DNA from: Mantis religiosa | Taxonomy: Eukaryota; Arthropoda; Insecta; Mantodea; Mantidae | Direction of reading: 5' to 3' | Assembly (NCBI GenBank): GCA_030765055.1 | Contig: JAUKNK010000059.1 | Span: forward strand, 582,001 to 646,000 | Length of the DNA: 64,000 bases | Shown here: positions 33,267 to 45,000 of the stretch, one piece after another | Layout: each line of letters starts with the position of its first letter | How positions within the stretch are numbered: the first letter of the stretch is position 1 | Program-made: the position numbers and the translations under genes | Notes under the pieces: model-generated | Databases searched by the model: none | What the model was told of the DNA's origin: nothing | What the model saw: the letters and a program-made list of their open reading frames with translations, nothing else

Positions 33267-33403
33267 CTTCTCTCCTGATTTGACTGTGAAATATAAATTC
33301 TGGAGTACACATGGTTCATCGTGTCTGTACCCCAGAGTCAAACTAGATGCCTTTACCTCTCCTGCAAATGGCCACTCTGGTTGCACTTCTCTAGATTCAC
33401 CAT
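33267..33403 (-). CDS. ABCC-type transporter exon: linker and start of NBD2
   Basis: The 137-bp exon enters in phase 1 at a TTTGTAACAG acceptor and leaves in phase 0 at a GTAAAA donor. It reads GESREVQPEWPFAGEVKASS, LTLGYRHDEPCVLQNLYFTV and KSGEK. The P.WP..G.V....L.YR.....VL.......GEK arrangement is what precedes Walker A in ABCC proteins, and joins directly to the exon at 32578. A second AG 14 bp upstream (TTCATGCAG) would put a frameshift between this exon and exon Y, so the internal AG is preferred on phase grounds. Confidence 0.78.
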
Positions 33404-33642
33404 CTGTTACAAACACACTGCATGAAATTAGAGAAAAAACATGTGCAAATATTTTTTAATTTAAAAACGACTCAACTATTTTGATAATCCTTTCATTTTT
33501 GAAAAGGTATTCTTTCTGAAAGATAGGGATTGCTTTATAAATTTTCAAATATAGCCAATTGATTTTCTCAAAAATTTGTTTTACTTTCAGAGGTTGTAAT
33601 AAAACAAAAAGCAATCCATCACCTACTGGCAGTAATGATAAC

Positions 33643-33890
33643 AAAAGTATAACTATGAAGTCTGGGACTTAAGTACTTACAGCATAGTAAGTCGTCACCA
33701 AAGGTGGTGTCTCATTGTATATGAGAACCCCTAGTGGTCTACCGGGAAACATATGAGTCAGTTGGAGAATTTAATGTCATGTCAGCATGTTGGTCATAGT
33801 AGCTCAGTGGTTTAGAGCAACTGCATGGAAAGCGGGAGATTTGTGGTTCAAATCCGAGCTTTGGCATTGAATACTTCAGTCTGGCTCTAT
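33643..33890 (+). repeat. Second copy of the tRNA-like repeat, without terminal arms
   Basis: It matches 31945-32195 block by block: AGTACTTACAG.ATAGTAAGTC, GAGTCAGTTGGAGAATTTA, a 73-nt tRNA-like core at 33793-33865 and CTTCAGTCTGGCTC. In the core the D stem GCTC/GAGC is perfect and the anticodon loop is again ATGGAAA. The long inverted arms of the first copy are missing. Confidence 0.65.
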
Positions 33891-34094
33891 TCATTGAAAT
33901 TTGATGAGGGTTTTATATTTATATACTGGAGGGCTGAGTTATTCTGGAGGAGTTTAAATGCATATTATATAGGTTTCTAGTGAAATGTTTATTTTTTTGA
34001 AAATCTGACTGTTCTTCTTAACAAACAATGGTGTTAGTTGAATTACTTGCCGTCAATTTTTGAGATAAGTATACGGAGATGCAGTTTGGATTAC

Positions 34095-34642
34095 CTTGTT
34101 TAACATCCTCCTTCTGCATCATGGAGAGGTCCATCATTGCTCCAGCAGAGGTTAAGTGCATTGCGGCATTTGTGAAGTAAGTGACAGTTTCAGGTATGAG
34201 GCCACTCAGCACCAAACTGCAATATATGGCAAGTCCCAGGTGTGGCGCATTCACATCTAACGACAATAGTATCACTGTCTAAGTAAAGTGTAGAAAAATT
34301 TAGACAAATAACAAGAACATGGAAACATATATGCTACCCTTTGTTTGTCAATTATGTACATTTTGAAAATTTAGCATTTGCTAACACCTACCCTAATGTT
34401 TTTTTGGGTTTCTTGTATGTCTGTGATTCCCTAGATGTCGTTCACAGTCCTTCTGTGATAGGTATTGACCGTAAACAGCACTTTAGTGCTTCATAAGCAG
34501 GTGAATGGTAGTCTGAAATGGGTAAAATATGGGAGCTTTGAGCAGATAAACGTGCTGCAATAGTCATCTTACATAAAGCAGGCCATGATTCAAATTGCCA
34601 CACAAGGACAAGTTTCCTTAGGAAGTGTCCATCACATAGTAA
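34095..34642 (-). CDS. ABCC-type transporter exons X and Y, array copy 1
   Basis: Exon X (34642-34573, 70 bp) has a CTATTTGCAG acceptor and GTAAGA donor. It starts in phase 0 (LLCDGHFLRKLVLVWQFESW) and ends in phase 1. Exon Y (34274-34095, 180 bp) starts after TTAGACAG, is phase 1 at both ends and has a GTAATC donor. It reads ILLSLDVNAPHLGLAIYCSL, VLSGLIPETVTYFTNAAMH and MMDLSMMQKEDVKQ. In ABCC proteins this position is the last transmembrane helix region (GLA.SY.L.L.G) leading to the linker before NBD2. This is the copy nearest the downstream exon at 33403 and the one simple cis-splicing would most easily use. The X segment is shorter and more diverged than usual. Confidence 0.68.
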
Positions 34643-34719
34643 CTGCAAATAGCAATAAGGATTTTTATTGAAAGGGGAGGCCTAGGGTGACATTGGAAAG
34701 TGAGGATAAACGTTTAATA

Positions 34720-35222
34720 GTGACTAACAAACGTGATTGTTTCAAAACAGCACCCATGCTGACAGCGTAACTGAATCTGTGAGTGTTTCCACAGTGAAGA
34801 GACAACTTCTGAAATGTTGGACTGTAACAAAGATACTCCTATTTAGAGGTGTTAAAAAATATAAAAGATTACAATGGGCCCACCAACATGTAAGCTGAAA
34901 AAAGGTGTTATTTATTGATGAATCTAAGTTTGAGCTATTTGCCAGTTTGTGTGACATGTAAAAGGTGAACCCATGGCACCTCAATGTATATCCCCTGCAG
35001 TCGGTGTCGGTATGTGATTGTTTTGGTGGCAATAGGACAGTTAATATTGTGCAAATAGAAGGAGCATTATCATAACATTCTCCAATGCCATGCCAAACCA
35101 TCAGGGATGCAGTTAATTGGCAAGACAGTGAGACCAAGCACACATCTTTACTCCTGGAAGAGGGACAAGACTTCAAGATCATGGTTTGGCCCCTCAACGT
35201 TGTGACAGCAATCCTATTGTAC
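34720..35222 (+). pseudogene. Tc1-type transposase relic in unit 1
   Basis: Plus-strand pieces read KGVIY with DESKFELFASLCDM (the FSDESKFELFGS box), then DCFGGNRTVNIVQIEGALS (usually WG.F.G...G.LV.I.G...), then MPCQTIRDAV and EEGQDFKIMVWPLNV. The order is that of a Tc1 transposase from the first catalytic Asp to just before the third. The second Asp block is degraded and the gene breaks off where SINE A starts, so the SINE probably inserted into it. Equivalent relics lie about 4.0 kb further right in each unit. Confidence 0.65.
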
Positions 35223-35223
35223 C

Positions 35224-35740
35224 GAGCCGGATGTGTCAGGTGATTTCGTCTGTGGCCCACATTTGGGAGGCCTGGGTTCAATCCTCATGGCTGACCTAAC
35301 TGACCCATGGGTTTTTTAAAGGGTTTTCCCGGGTCATTAGGTGAATGTCGCGTAGGTTAATTACATCCCCTGAATTTCCTGTCTCTGCATTTTATCTCCA
35401 TTATCATCTCACATCATCTCTCATCTGGTGGGCTCTTTCAGGGTAAGAAGTGTCGGCAGGTGTTGCAACAGTGCATAGCAGGATGATATGCTCAGAGGAA
35501 AAGTACTTCCTCCTCCGGTAGGTCGGTTGCCGGTCTTCAAACCTGCTGCTGAGACAGTTTTGCGCTTGACTGGTAGAGGAGCAGGTCTGGTGTCCTGGCC
35601 TGCCGGGGGAAGTTTCTATCTAAGTACAATGTAGGGACCCTGCCCTCAGTCTCCTCCTGCCTCATCCTTCCTCCTGGAGGTGTCCAACTTGGGGCCATAG
35701 GCACTGGTCTCTGTGCTGAATCTCCTCTGTATCAAATCCT
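35224..35740 (+). repeat. SINE family A in unit 1
   Basis: The head has CCTGGGTTCAATCCTCATGG (B box). The body has AAAGGGTTTTCCCGGGTC, CATCATCTCTCATCTGG, TACTTCCTCCTCCGGTAGG and CCTCATCCTTCCTCCTGG, the same series as at 3188-3761 read on its minus strand. Copies at equivalent places occur in units 2-5 (starting near 39230, 43229, 47203 and 51204). Confidence 0.8.
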
Positions 35741-36660
35741 AAATCCTTGGGAACATGTGGACAGATAGATCAGAAAGAAACAACCCACTAATGTAAATAC
35801 GAGCTGAGTTTCATTAAATATGCTGTTATGACTACATATTATGTATTCTACTCCATTGTTTCAAGAAATCCTAAAAGTGAGCGTTGAGAAACTTTTGAGT
35901 GGTAGTGCACAATTTAAGTAATGAGCAAGAATATTTAAGTATAAAGCTAAAATGTATTAACTAAGAAATATTTAAATAAGTTGAATTGCTGGAAGATGAT
36001 AAATACTTTCAAAGAATAGAAATAAGATAATTAACATCAAACAAAATTATGTCACGGTAAGCTTTGTGTGATTATTTATATTTAGTAATCCTGCAAATAA
36101 ATATAAGACTATTATGTGAGAAGACAACTTTTTTGTGGTGGTGAATTTTATGTTTTTCAGAAGTGAATAAATAATATATTATTTTCAAAAAATATCTAAA
36201 ACTTTAATTCTCCATTTGCTAACCTGAGATCAATAAAGTTCACACAACTTTCAGTGAATTAGTATTGACAGTCACTTGGAGCAAATCAGGTACAACATAA
36301 AATCTTCCACCTCAACATAACATCGCACTGAAATAATGTACAAGAAAAATGTGGAAAATTCACTGATAACACTTTTAAACAACAAACATGCAAACATGAC
36401 ATTCATTTATTAAAAACAAACCATTACAAGCTTTCCTTCTTCAAACATTTTGATAAATAGTCATGATACAACACTGAAATTCTGAAGCTAATGATAGTGA
36501 AAGAAATGTAATGAATAATAGCGGTTAAAACTTCACTTTTCTCTAATAAGAAACAGTTTTACAAATTAGTAATTTGATGAAGTTGCAAAATAATGTAATA
36601 ATTTGACATAATTAGCAAATGTAAGTGAAGTTTCAGTCAGCGTTATTTATTATAATATGT
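35741..36660. other. AT-rich spacer within array unit 1
   Basis: No gene or known repeat is visible. The corresponding spacer is present in every unit with scattered substitutions. Confidence 0.45.
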
Positions 36661-37350
36661 GAGTTGTGGTATACAGGGTGAGCTGTTTGAAATGTCAGAA
36701 AAGACTGTATATAAAGGTAGCTCTTCCACTCTTTTGGTTGGTAATGGTATGCATTTGTGTAGGAAAGTCAGAAATCTTGTGTCCAGCTTATTAGCAGTTG
36801 ACATGACTGCCATTAAAACACAGCACAGTTCATATCTTGCACACATATTGCGCCATGTGGCTTGCAGCATTTCTGGAGTGGTTTAATGAGAGGTCTCTGT
36901 AAACTCACTTCACAGGTTGGTTAGATTCTTTGGCCCTTTTGCATACACCATTGACTACATACAAGTCTGGAAGCGTTAAGTTGGGGCAACTACGAGGCCA
37001 TGGGATGGGTCCATCATGGCTGCACCAGTAATTGTTGACTAGCTGATATAATCAATTCCGTACTATGAGAGCCTAATGTGGTGGAGTGCTATCCTGTTGA
37101 CAGATAATGGTTTCATGTATCCCATATTCCTGTAATTGAGGGATCACAAAGTGCTTGATCATATCAAGGTAACTGACCGCTATGTTACGTTCACAGAATG
37201 CGGTACAGAAACATTGTAAGTACCATCCAACAATCCTCTGATATGTTGTCTATGGTGTACACTGCTCTGCTGATAACGATGTAATACTTTTGTGGACTCT
37301 CAATTGTGGCTTTCCAAATTCTTCCTCTCTGTTACCATGCAGTGTTGCAG
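36661..37350 (-). pseudogene. Mariner-like relic in unit 1
   Basis: It is edged on the left by TATACAGGGTGAGCTGTTTG, similar to the terminus at 21863. Minus-strand translation gives pieces such as HFVIPQLQEYGI, ICQQDSTPPH (second catalytic Asp), GPIPWPRSCPNLTLPDLYVV (third Asp region) and MLQATWRNM near the C-terminus. That is the typical order QQD.....PH...GP..WP.RSPDLTP.DF...W. Multiple stops make it dead. Units 2, 4 and 5 repeat it; unit 3 lacks 27 bp near 44932. Confidence 0.6.
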
Positions 37351-37484
37351 CAGACATTTTCCAAGAAAATGTTGTACACTTTAACCCTTTACTGTTTTAA
37401 TTATTTTGCTACTTGGGCTGCTGTTGCTGTTATTGTTAAACTGGTTCTCATATGGCTTTCTGTGGTGCCTTAACATGCTCAATT

Positions 37485-37700
37485 CGAATAGCCATGGTTG
37501 TTAAAGCAATAGTGATGAACTAGCCATCCATTCAAAGCTAATCATTGTGGGTTTGAATCTTGGCAACTGCAGTTAAATGTGCCTGTGGTAAAGGATGGGG
37601 AGGGCTCAACTAAAATAATCGGTCTGATGGCATGCTTGGATGTTGATGGGTTATCATTTGATCGCAGTTGCTTGGATTTTCTCTTTTTATAGTTAAAAAA
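37485..37700 (+). repeat. SINE family D in unit 1, decayed
   Basis: AATAGCCATGGTTGTTAAAG (A-box region) and GTGGGTTTGAATCTTGGC (B-box region) lie in the same relation as in the head at 15558-15641. The following 130 bp has no distinguishing landmarks. The copy recurs in every array unit. Confidence 0.5.
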
Positions 37701-37814
37701 ACACACATTATAATGTAATTGTAAAAATAATATCACCGTGTAGCATTGTTTTGCTGCTGCTACAAGCCAGAGCTGGGTATGTGTGCAGGAGAGAAAAAGA
37801 CAGAGAGAGGCTCC

Positions 37815-37925
37815 AGAATGTTCTGCCCATTTTTGCAGCCGCAAAATTTCATGGAAGGTCTGTGGCATTCAGGGAAAAATTGCTGGGTAGATATAAATAC
37901 CCGCGAGGTGTTAGAAGCGGCAGTT
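37815..37925 (+). promoter_or_regulatory. Promoter-like module repeated in every unit
   Basis: A perfect 10-bp palindrome AGAATGTTCT (37815-37824), which contains the GAAnnTTC arrangement of a heat-shock element, precedes ATATAAATACC (37891-37901) by about 67 bp. Some 25-30 bp after the TATA-like motif comes GCGGCAGTTG, a possible initiator. The module recurs about every 4.0 kb. No downstream transcript unit is obvious, so function is inferred only from motif spelling. Confidence 0.3.
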
Positions 37926-38074
37926 GTTTATTGGTTATTGCAACAGTTGACTATTGAAACGTACTACAGTGATTTCTTTCATTTGTTTTCATGCAGCAAA
38001 ACACCAAGTCAGCCTTGAAGACAGCTGATTGTCAATTTCACGTGTTGTTTACTGCAATACTGCAATACTGAAAT

Positions 38075-41000
38075 ACGGAGATGCAGTTTGGATTACCTTG
38101 TTTAACATCCTCCTTCTGCATCATGGAGAGGTCCATCATTGCTCCAGCAGAGGTTAAGTGCATTGCGGCATTTGTGAAGTAAGTGACAGTTTCAGGTATG
38201 AGGCCACTCAGCACCAAACTGCAATATATGGCAATTCCCAGGTGTGGCGCATTCACATCTAACGACAATAGTATCACTGTCTGAGTAAAGTGTAGAAAAA
38301 TTTAGACAAATAACAAGAACATGGAAACATATATGCTACCCTTTGTTTGTCAATTATGTACATTTTGAAAAATTAGCATTTGCTAACACCTACCCTAATG
38401 TTTTTTTTGGTTTCTTGTATGTCTGTGATTCCCTAGATGTCGTTCACAGTCCTTCTGTGATAGGTATTGACCGTAAACAGCACTTTAGTGCTTCATAAGC
38501 AGGTGAATGGTAGTCTGAAATGGGTAAAATATGGGAGCTTTGAGCAGATAAACGTGCTGCAATAGTCATCTTACATAAAGCAGGCCATGATTCAAATTGC
38601 CACACAAGGACAAGTTTCCTTAGGAAGTGTCCATCACATTGTAACTGCAAATAGCAATAAGGATTTTTATTGAAAGGGGAGGCCTAGGGTGACATTGGAA
38701 AGCGAGGATAAACGTTTAATAGTGACTAACAAACGTGATTGTTTCAAAACAGCACCCATGCTGACAGCGTAACTTAATCTGTGAGTGTTTCCACAGTGAA
38801 GAGAAAACTTCTGAAATGTTGGACTGTAACAAAAATACTCCTATTTAGAGGTGTTAAATATATAAAAGATTACAGTGGGCCCACCAACATGTAAGCTGAA
38901 AAAAGGTGTTATTTATTGATGAATCTAAGTTTGAGCTATTTGCCAGTTTGTGTGACATGTAAAAGGTGAACCCATGGCACCTCAATGTATATCCCCTGCA
39001 GTCGGTGTCGGTATGTGATTGTTTTGGTGGCAATAGGACAGTTAATATTGTGCAAATAGAAGGAGCATTATCATAATATTCTCCAATGCCATGCCAAACC
39101 ATCAGGGATGCAGTTAATTGGCAAGACAGTGAGACCAAGCACACATCTCTACTCCTGGAAGAGGGACAAGACTTCAAGATCATGGTTTGGCCCCTCAACG
39201 TTGTGACAGCAATCCTATTGTACCGAGCCGGATGTGTCTGGTGATTTCGTCTGTGGTCCACATTTGGGAGGCCTGGGTTCAATCCTCATGGCTGACCTAA
39301 CTGACCCATGGGTTTTTAAAGGGTTTTCCCGGGTCATTATGTGAATGTCGCGTAGGTTAATTACATCCCCTGAATTTCCTGTCTCTGCATTTTATCTCCA
39401 TTATCATTTCACATCATCTCTCATCTGGTGGGGTCTTTCAGGGTAAGAAGTGTCGGCAGGTGTTGCAACAGTGCATAGCAGGATGATATGCTCAGAGGAA
39501 AACTACTTCCTCCTCCGGTAGGTCGGTTGCCGGTCTTCAAACCTGCTGCTGAGACAGTTTTGCGCTTGACTGGTAGAGGAGCAGGTCTGGTGTCCTGGCC
39601 TGCCGGGGGAAGTTTCTATCTAAGTACAATGTAGGGACCCTGCCCTCAGTCTCCTCCTGCCTCATCCTTCCTCCTGGAGGTGTCCAACTTGGGGCCATAG
39701 GCACTGGTCTCTGTGCTGAATCTCCTCTGTATTAAATCCTAAATCCTTGGGAACATGTGGACAGATAGACCAGAAAGAAACAACCCACTAATGTAAATAC
39801 GAGCTGAGTTTCATTAAATATGCTGTTATGACTACATATTATGTATTTTACTCCATTGTTTCAAGAAATCCTAAAAGTGAGCGTTGAGAAACTTTTGAGT
39901 GGTAGTGCACAGTTTAAGTAATGAGCAAGAATATTTAAGTATAAAGCTAAAATGTATTAACTAAGAAATATTTAAATAAGTTGAATTGCTGGAAGATGAT
40001 AGATACTTTCAAAGAATAGAAATAAGATAATTAACATCAAACAAAATTATGTCACGGTAAGCTTTGTGTGATTATTTATATTTAGTAATCCTGCAAATAA
40101 ATATAAGACTATTATGTGAGAAGACAACTTATTTGTGGTGGTGAATTTTATGTTTTTCAGAAGTGAATAAATAATATATTATTTTCAAAAAATATCTAAA
40201 ACTTTAATTCTCCATTTGCTAACCTGAGATCAATAAAGTTCACACAACTTTCAGTGAATTAGTATTGACAGTCACTTGGAGCAAATCAGGTACAACATAA
40301 AATCTTCCACCTCAACATAACATCGCACTGAAATAATGTACAAGAAAAATGTGGAAAATTCACTGATAACACTTTTAAACAACAAACATGCAAACATGAC
40401 ATTCATTTATTAAAAACAAACCATTACAAGCTTTCCTTCTTCAAACATTTTGATAAATAGTCATGATACAACACTGAAATTCTGAAGCTAATGATAGTGA
40501 AAGAAATGTAATGAATAATAGCGGTTAAAACTTCACTTTTCTCTAATAAGAAACAGTTTTACAAATTAGTAATTTGATGAAGTTGCAAAATAATGTAATA
40601 ATTTGACATAATTAGCAAATGTAAGTGAAGTTTCAGTCAGCGTTATTTATTATAATATGTGAGTTGTGGTATACAGGGTGAGCTGTTTGAAATGTCAGAA
40701 AAGACTGTATATAAAGGTAGCTCTTCCACTCTTTTGGTTGGTAATGGTATGCATTTGTGTAGGAAAGTCAGAAATCTTGTGTCCAGCTTATTAGCAGTTG
40801 ACATGACTGCCATTAAAATACAGCACAGTTCATATCTTGCACCCATATTGCGCCATGTGGCTTGCAGCATTTCTGGAGTGGTTTAATGAGAGGTCTCTGT
40901 AAACTCACTTCACAGGTTGGTTAGATTCTTTGGCCCTTTTGCATACACCATTGACTACATACAAGTCTGGAACCGTTAAGTTGGGGCAACTAGGAGGCCA

Positions 41001-42074
41001 TGGGATGGGTCCATCATGGCTGCACCAGTAATTGTTGACTAGCTGATATAATCAATTCCGTACTATGAGAGCCTAATGTGGTGGAGTGCTATCCTGTTGA
41101 CAGATAATGGTTTCATGTATCCCATATTCCTGTAATTGAGGGATCACAAAGTGCTTGATCATATCAAGGTAACTGACCGCTATGTTACGTTCACAGAATG
41201 CGGTACAGAAACATTGTAAGTACCATCCAACAATCCTCTGATATGTTGTCTATGGTGTACACTGCTCTGCTGATAACGATGTAATACTTTTGTGGACTCT
41301 CAATTGTGGCTTTCCAAATTCTTCCTCTCTGTTACCATGCAGTGTTGTAGCAGACATTTTCCAAGAAAATGTTGTACACTTTAACCCTTTACTGTTTTAA
41401 TTATTTTGCTACTTGGGCTGCTGTTGCTGTTATTGTTAAACTGGTTCTCATATGGCTTTCTGTGGTGCCTTAACATGCTCAATTCGAATAGCCATGGTTG
41501 TTAAAGCAATAGTGATGAACTAGCCATCCATTCAAAGCTAATCATTGTGGGTTTGAATCTTGGCAACTGCAGTTAAATGTGCCTGTGGTAAAGGATGGGG
41601 AGGGCTCAACTAAAATAATCGGTCTGATGGCATGCTTGGATGTTGATGGGTTATCATTTGATCGCAGTTGCTTGGATTTTCTCTTTTTATAGTTAAAAAA
41701 ACACACATTATAATGTAATTGTAAAAATAATATCACCGTGTAGCATTGTTTTGCTGCTGCTACAAGCCAGAGCTGGGTATGTGTGCAGGAGAGAAAAAGA
41801 CAGAGAGAGGCTCCAGAATGTTCTGCCCATTTTTGCAGCCGCAAAATTTCATGGAAGGTCTGTGGCATTCAGGGAAAAATTGCTGGGTAGATATAAATAC
41901 CCGCGAGGTGTTAGAAGCGGCAGTTGTTTATTGGTTATTGCAACAGTTGACTATTGAAACGTACTACAGTGATTTCTTTCATTTGTTTTCATGCAGCAAA
42001 ACACCAAGTCAGCCTTGAAGACAGCTGATTGTCAATTTCACGTGTTGTTTACTGCAATACTGCAATACTGAAAT
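38075..42074. repeat. Tandem array unit 2 (about 4.0 kb)
   Basis: The composition and order match unit 1. It is 4000 bp to the next start. The junction with unit 1 shows a short repeat ACTGCAATACTGCAATACTG. Single-base differences from unit 1 include GCAATTCCC for GCAAGTCCC in exon Y. The Tc1 relic, SINE A, mariner-like relic and SINE D lie about 4.00 kb right of their unit-1 positions. Confidence 0.93.
38097..38644 (-). CDS. ABCC-type transporter exons X and Y, array copy 2
   Basis: Exon X is 38644-38575 and exon Y 38276-38097, with the same lengths, splice sites and phases as copy 1. X begins LQCDG where copy 1 has LLCDG. Y has GIAIYC in place of GLAIYC. Both exons are open, so this copy is potentially usable. 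Confidence 0.65.
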
Positions 42075-45000
42075 ACGGAGATGCAGTTTGGATTACCTTG
42101 TTTAACATCCTCCTTCTGCATCATGGAGAGGTCCATCATTGCTCCAGCAGAGGTTAAGTGCATTGCGGCATTTGTGAAGTAAGTGACAGTTTCAGGTATG
42201 AGGCCACTCAGCACCAAACTGCAATATATGGCAAGTCCCAGGTGTGGCGCATTCACATCTAACGACAATAGTATCACTGTCTGAGTAAAGTGTAGAAAAA
42301 TTTAGACAAATAACAAGAACATGGAAACATATATGCTACCCTTTGTTTGTCAATTATGTACATTTTGAAAAATTAGCATTTGCTAACACCTACCCTAATG
42401 TTTTTTTGGGTTTCTTGTATGTCTGTGATTCCCTAGATGTCGTTCACAGTCCTTCTGTGATAGGTATTGACCGTAAACAGCACTTTAGTGCTTCATAAGC
42501 AGGTGAATGGTAGTCTGAAATGGGTAAAATATGGGAGCTTTGAGCAGATAAACGTGCTGCAATAGTCATCTTACATAAAGCAGGCCATGATTCAAATTGC
42601 CACACAAGGACAAGTTTCCTTAGGAAGTGTCCATCACATTGTAACTGCAAATAGCAATAAGGATTTTTATTGAAAGGGGAGGCCTAGGGTGACATTGGAA
42701 AGTGAGGATAAACGTTTAATAGTGACTAACAAACGTGATTGTTTCAAAACAGCACGCATGCTGACAGCGTAACTTAATCTGTGAGTGTTTCCACAGTGAA
42801 GAGACAACTTCTGAAATGTTGGACTGTAACAAAAATACTCCTATTTAGAGGTGTTAAAAATATAAAAGATTACAATGGGCCCACCAACATGTAAGCTGAA
42901 AAAAGGTGTTATTTATTGATGAATCTAAGTTTGAGCTATTTGCCAGTTTGTGTGACATGTAAAAGGTGAACCCATGGCACCTCAATGTATATCCCCTGCA
43001 GTCGGTGTCGGTATGTGATTGTTTTGGTGGCAATAGGACAGTTAATATTGTGCAAATAGAAGGAGCATTATCATAACATTTTCCAATGCCATGCCAAACC
43101 ATCAGGGATGCTGTTAATTGGCAAGACAGTGAGACCAAGCACACATCTTTACTCCTGGAAGAGGGACAAGACTTCAAGATCATGGTTTGGCCCCTCAACG
43201 TTGTGACAGCAATCCTATTGTACCGAGCCGGATGTGTCAGGTGATTTCGTCTGTGGCCCACATTTGGGAGGCCTGGGTTCAATCCTCATGGCTGACCTAA
43301 CTGACCCATGGGTTTTTTAAAGGGTTTTCCCGGGTCATTAGGTGAATGTCGCGTAGGTTAATTACATCCCCTGAATTTCCTGTCTCTGCATTTTATCTCC
43401 ATTATCATCTCACATCATCTCTCATCTGGTGGGCTCTTTCAGGGTAAGAAGTGTCGGCAGGTGTTGCAACAGTGCATAGCAGGATGATATGCTCAGAGGA
43501 AAACTACTTCCTCCTCCGGTAGGTCGGTTGCCGGTCTTCAAACCTGCTGCTGAGCCAGTTTTGCGCTTGACTGGTAGAGGAGCAGGTCTGGTGTCCTGGC
43601 CTGCCGGGGGAAGTTTCTATCTAAGTACAATGTAGGGACCCTGCCCTCAGTCTCCTCCTGCCTCATCCTTCCTCCTGGAGGTGTCCAACTTGGGGCCATA
43701 GGCACTGGTCTCTGTGCTGAATCTCCTCTGTATTAAATCCTAAATCCTTGGGAACATGTGGACAGATAGACCAGAAAGAAACAACCCACTAATGTAAATA
43801 CGAGCTGAGTTTCATTAAATATGCTGTTATGACTACATATTATGTATTTTACTCCATTGTTTCAAGAAATCCTAAAAGTGAGCGTTGAGAAACTTTTGAG
43901 TGGTAGTGCACAGTTTAAGTAATGAGCAAGAATATTTAAGTATAAAGCTAAAATGTATTAACTAAGAAATATTTAAATAAGTTGAATTGCTGGAAAATGA
44001 TAGATACTTTCAAAGAATAGAAATAAGATAATTAACATCAAACAAAATTATGTCACGGTAAGCTTTGTGTGATTATTTATATTTAGTAATCCTGCAAATA
44101 AATATAAGACTATTATGTGAGAAGACAACTTATTTGTGGTGGTGAATTTTATGTTTTTCAGAAGTGAATAAATAATATATTATTTTCAAAAAATATCTAA
44201 AACTTTAATTCTCCATTTGCTAACCTGAGATCAATAAAGTTCACACAACTTTCAGTGAATTAGTATTGACAGTCACTTGGAGCAAATCAGGTACAACATA
44301 AAATCTTCCACCTCAACATAACATCGCACTGAAATAATGTACAAGAAAAATGTGGAAAATTCACTGATAACACTTTTAAACAACAAACATGCAAACATGA
44401 CATTCATTTATTAAAAACAAACCATTACAAGCTTTCCTTCTTCAAACATTTTGATAAATAGTCATGATACAACACTGAAATTCTGAAGCTAATGATAGTG
44501 AAAGAAATGTAATGAATAATAGCGGTTAAAACTTCACTTTCCTCTAATAACAAACAGTTTTACAAATTAGTAATTTGATGAAGTTGCAAAATAATGTAAT
44601 AATTTGACATAATTAGCAAATGTAAGTGAAGTTTCAGTCAGCGTTATTTATTATAATATGTGAGTTGTGGTATACAGGGTGAGCTGTTTGAAATGTCAGA
44701 AAAGACTGTATATAAAGGTAGCTCTTCCACTCTTTTGGTTGGTAATGGTATGCATTTGTGTAGGAAAGTCAGAAATCTTGTGTCCAGCTTATTAGCAGTT
44801 GACATGACTGCCAATAAAACACAGCACAGTTCATATCTTGCACACATATTGCGCCATGTGGCTTGCAGCATTTCTGGAGTGGTTTAATGAGAGGTCACTG
44901 TAAACTCACTTCACAGGGTGGTTAGATTCTTTCTACAAGTCTGGAAGCGTTAAGTTGGGGCAACTAGGAGGCCATGGGATGGGTCCATCATGGCTGCACC

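Larger units (their letters stand above)
34073..38074. repeat. Tandem array unit 1 (about 4.0 kb)
   Basis: The unit begins at ACGGAGATGCAGTTTGG, the first base string shared by all five copies. It runs in order: ABCC exons Y and X (minus), Tc1 relic (plus), SINE A (plus), AT-rich spacer, mariner-like relic (minus), SINE D (plus), and a GC-richer segment with a TATA-like motif. It is 4002 bp to the start of the next unit. Its left flank (GAGATAAGTAT) differs from the flank of the other units (CTGCAATACTG), so this is the array edge. Confidence 0.93.

Noticed and set aside
33404..33417. Alternative acceptor TTCATGCAG for the linker exon
   Set aside because: It would add 14 bp and put the exon out of frame with exon Y (phase 1); the AG at 33404-33405 keeps the reading open.
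34742..35281. 179-codon minus-strand frame repeated in the array
   Set aside because: It is antisense to the Tc1 relic and runs into SINE A; its repetition reflects the array, not selection on a protein.
36643..36886. 75-codon frames on both strands, five copies
   Set aside because: They lie in the C-terminal region of the mariner-like relic and are broken on both sides.
37542..38018. Overlapping 108- and 90-codon frames repeated identically in every unit
   Set aside because: They cover SINE D and the promoter-like segment, overlap on opposite strands and show no motif; conservation follows from recent duplication.
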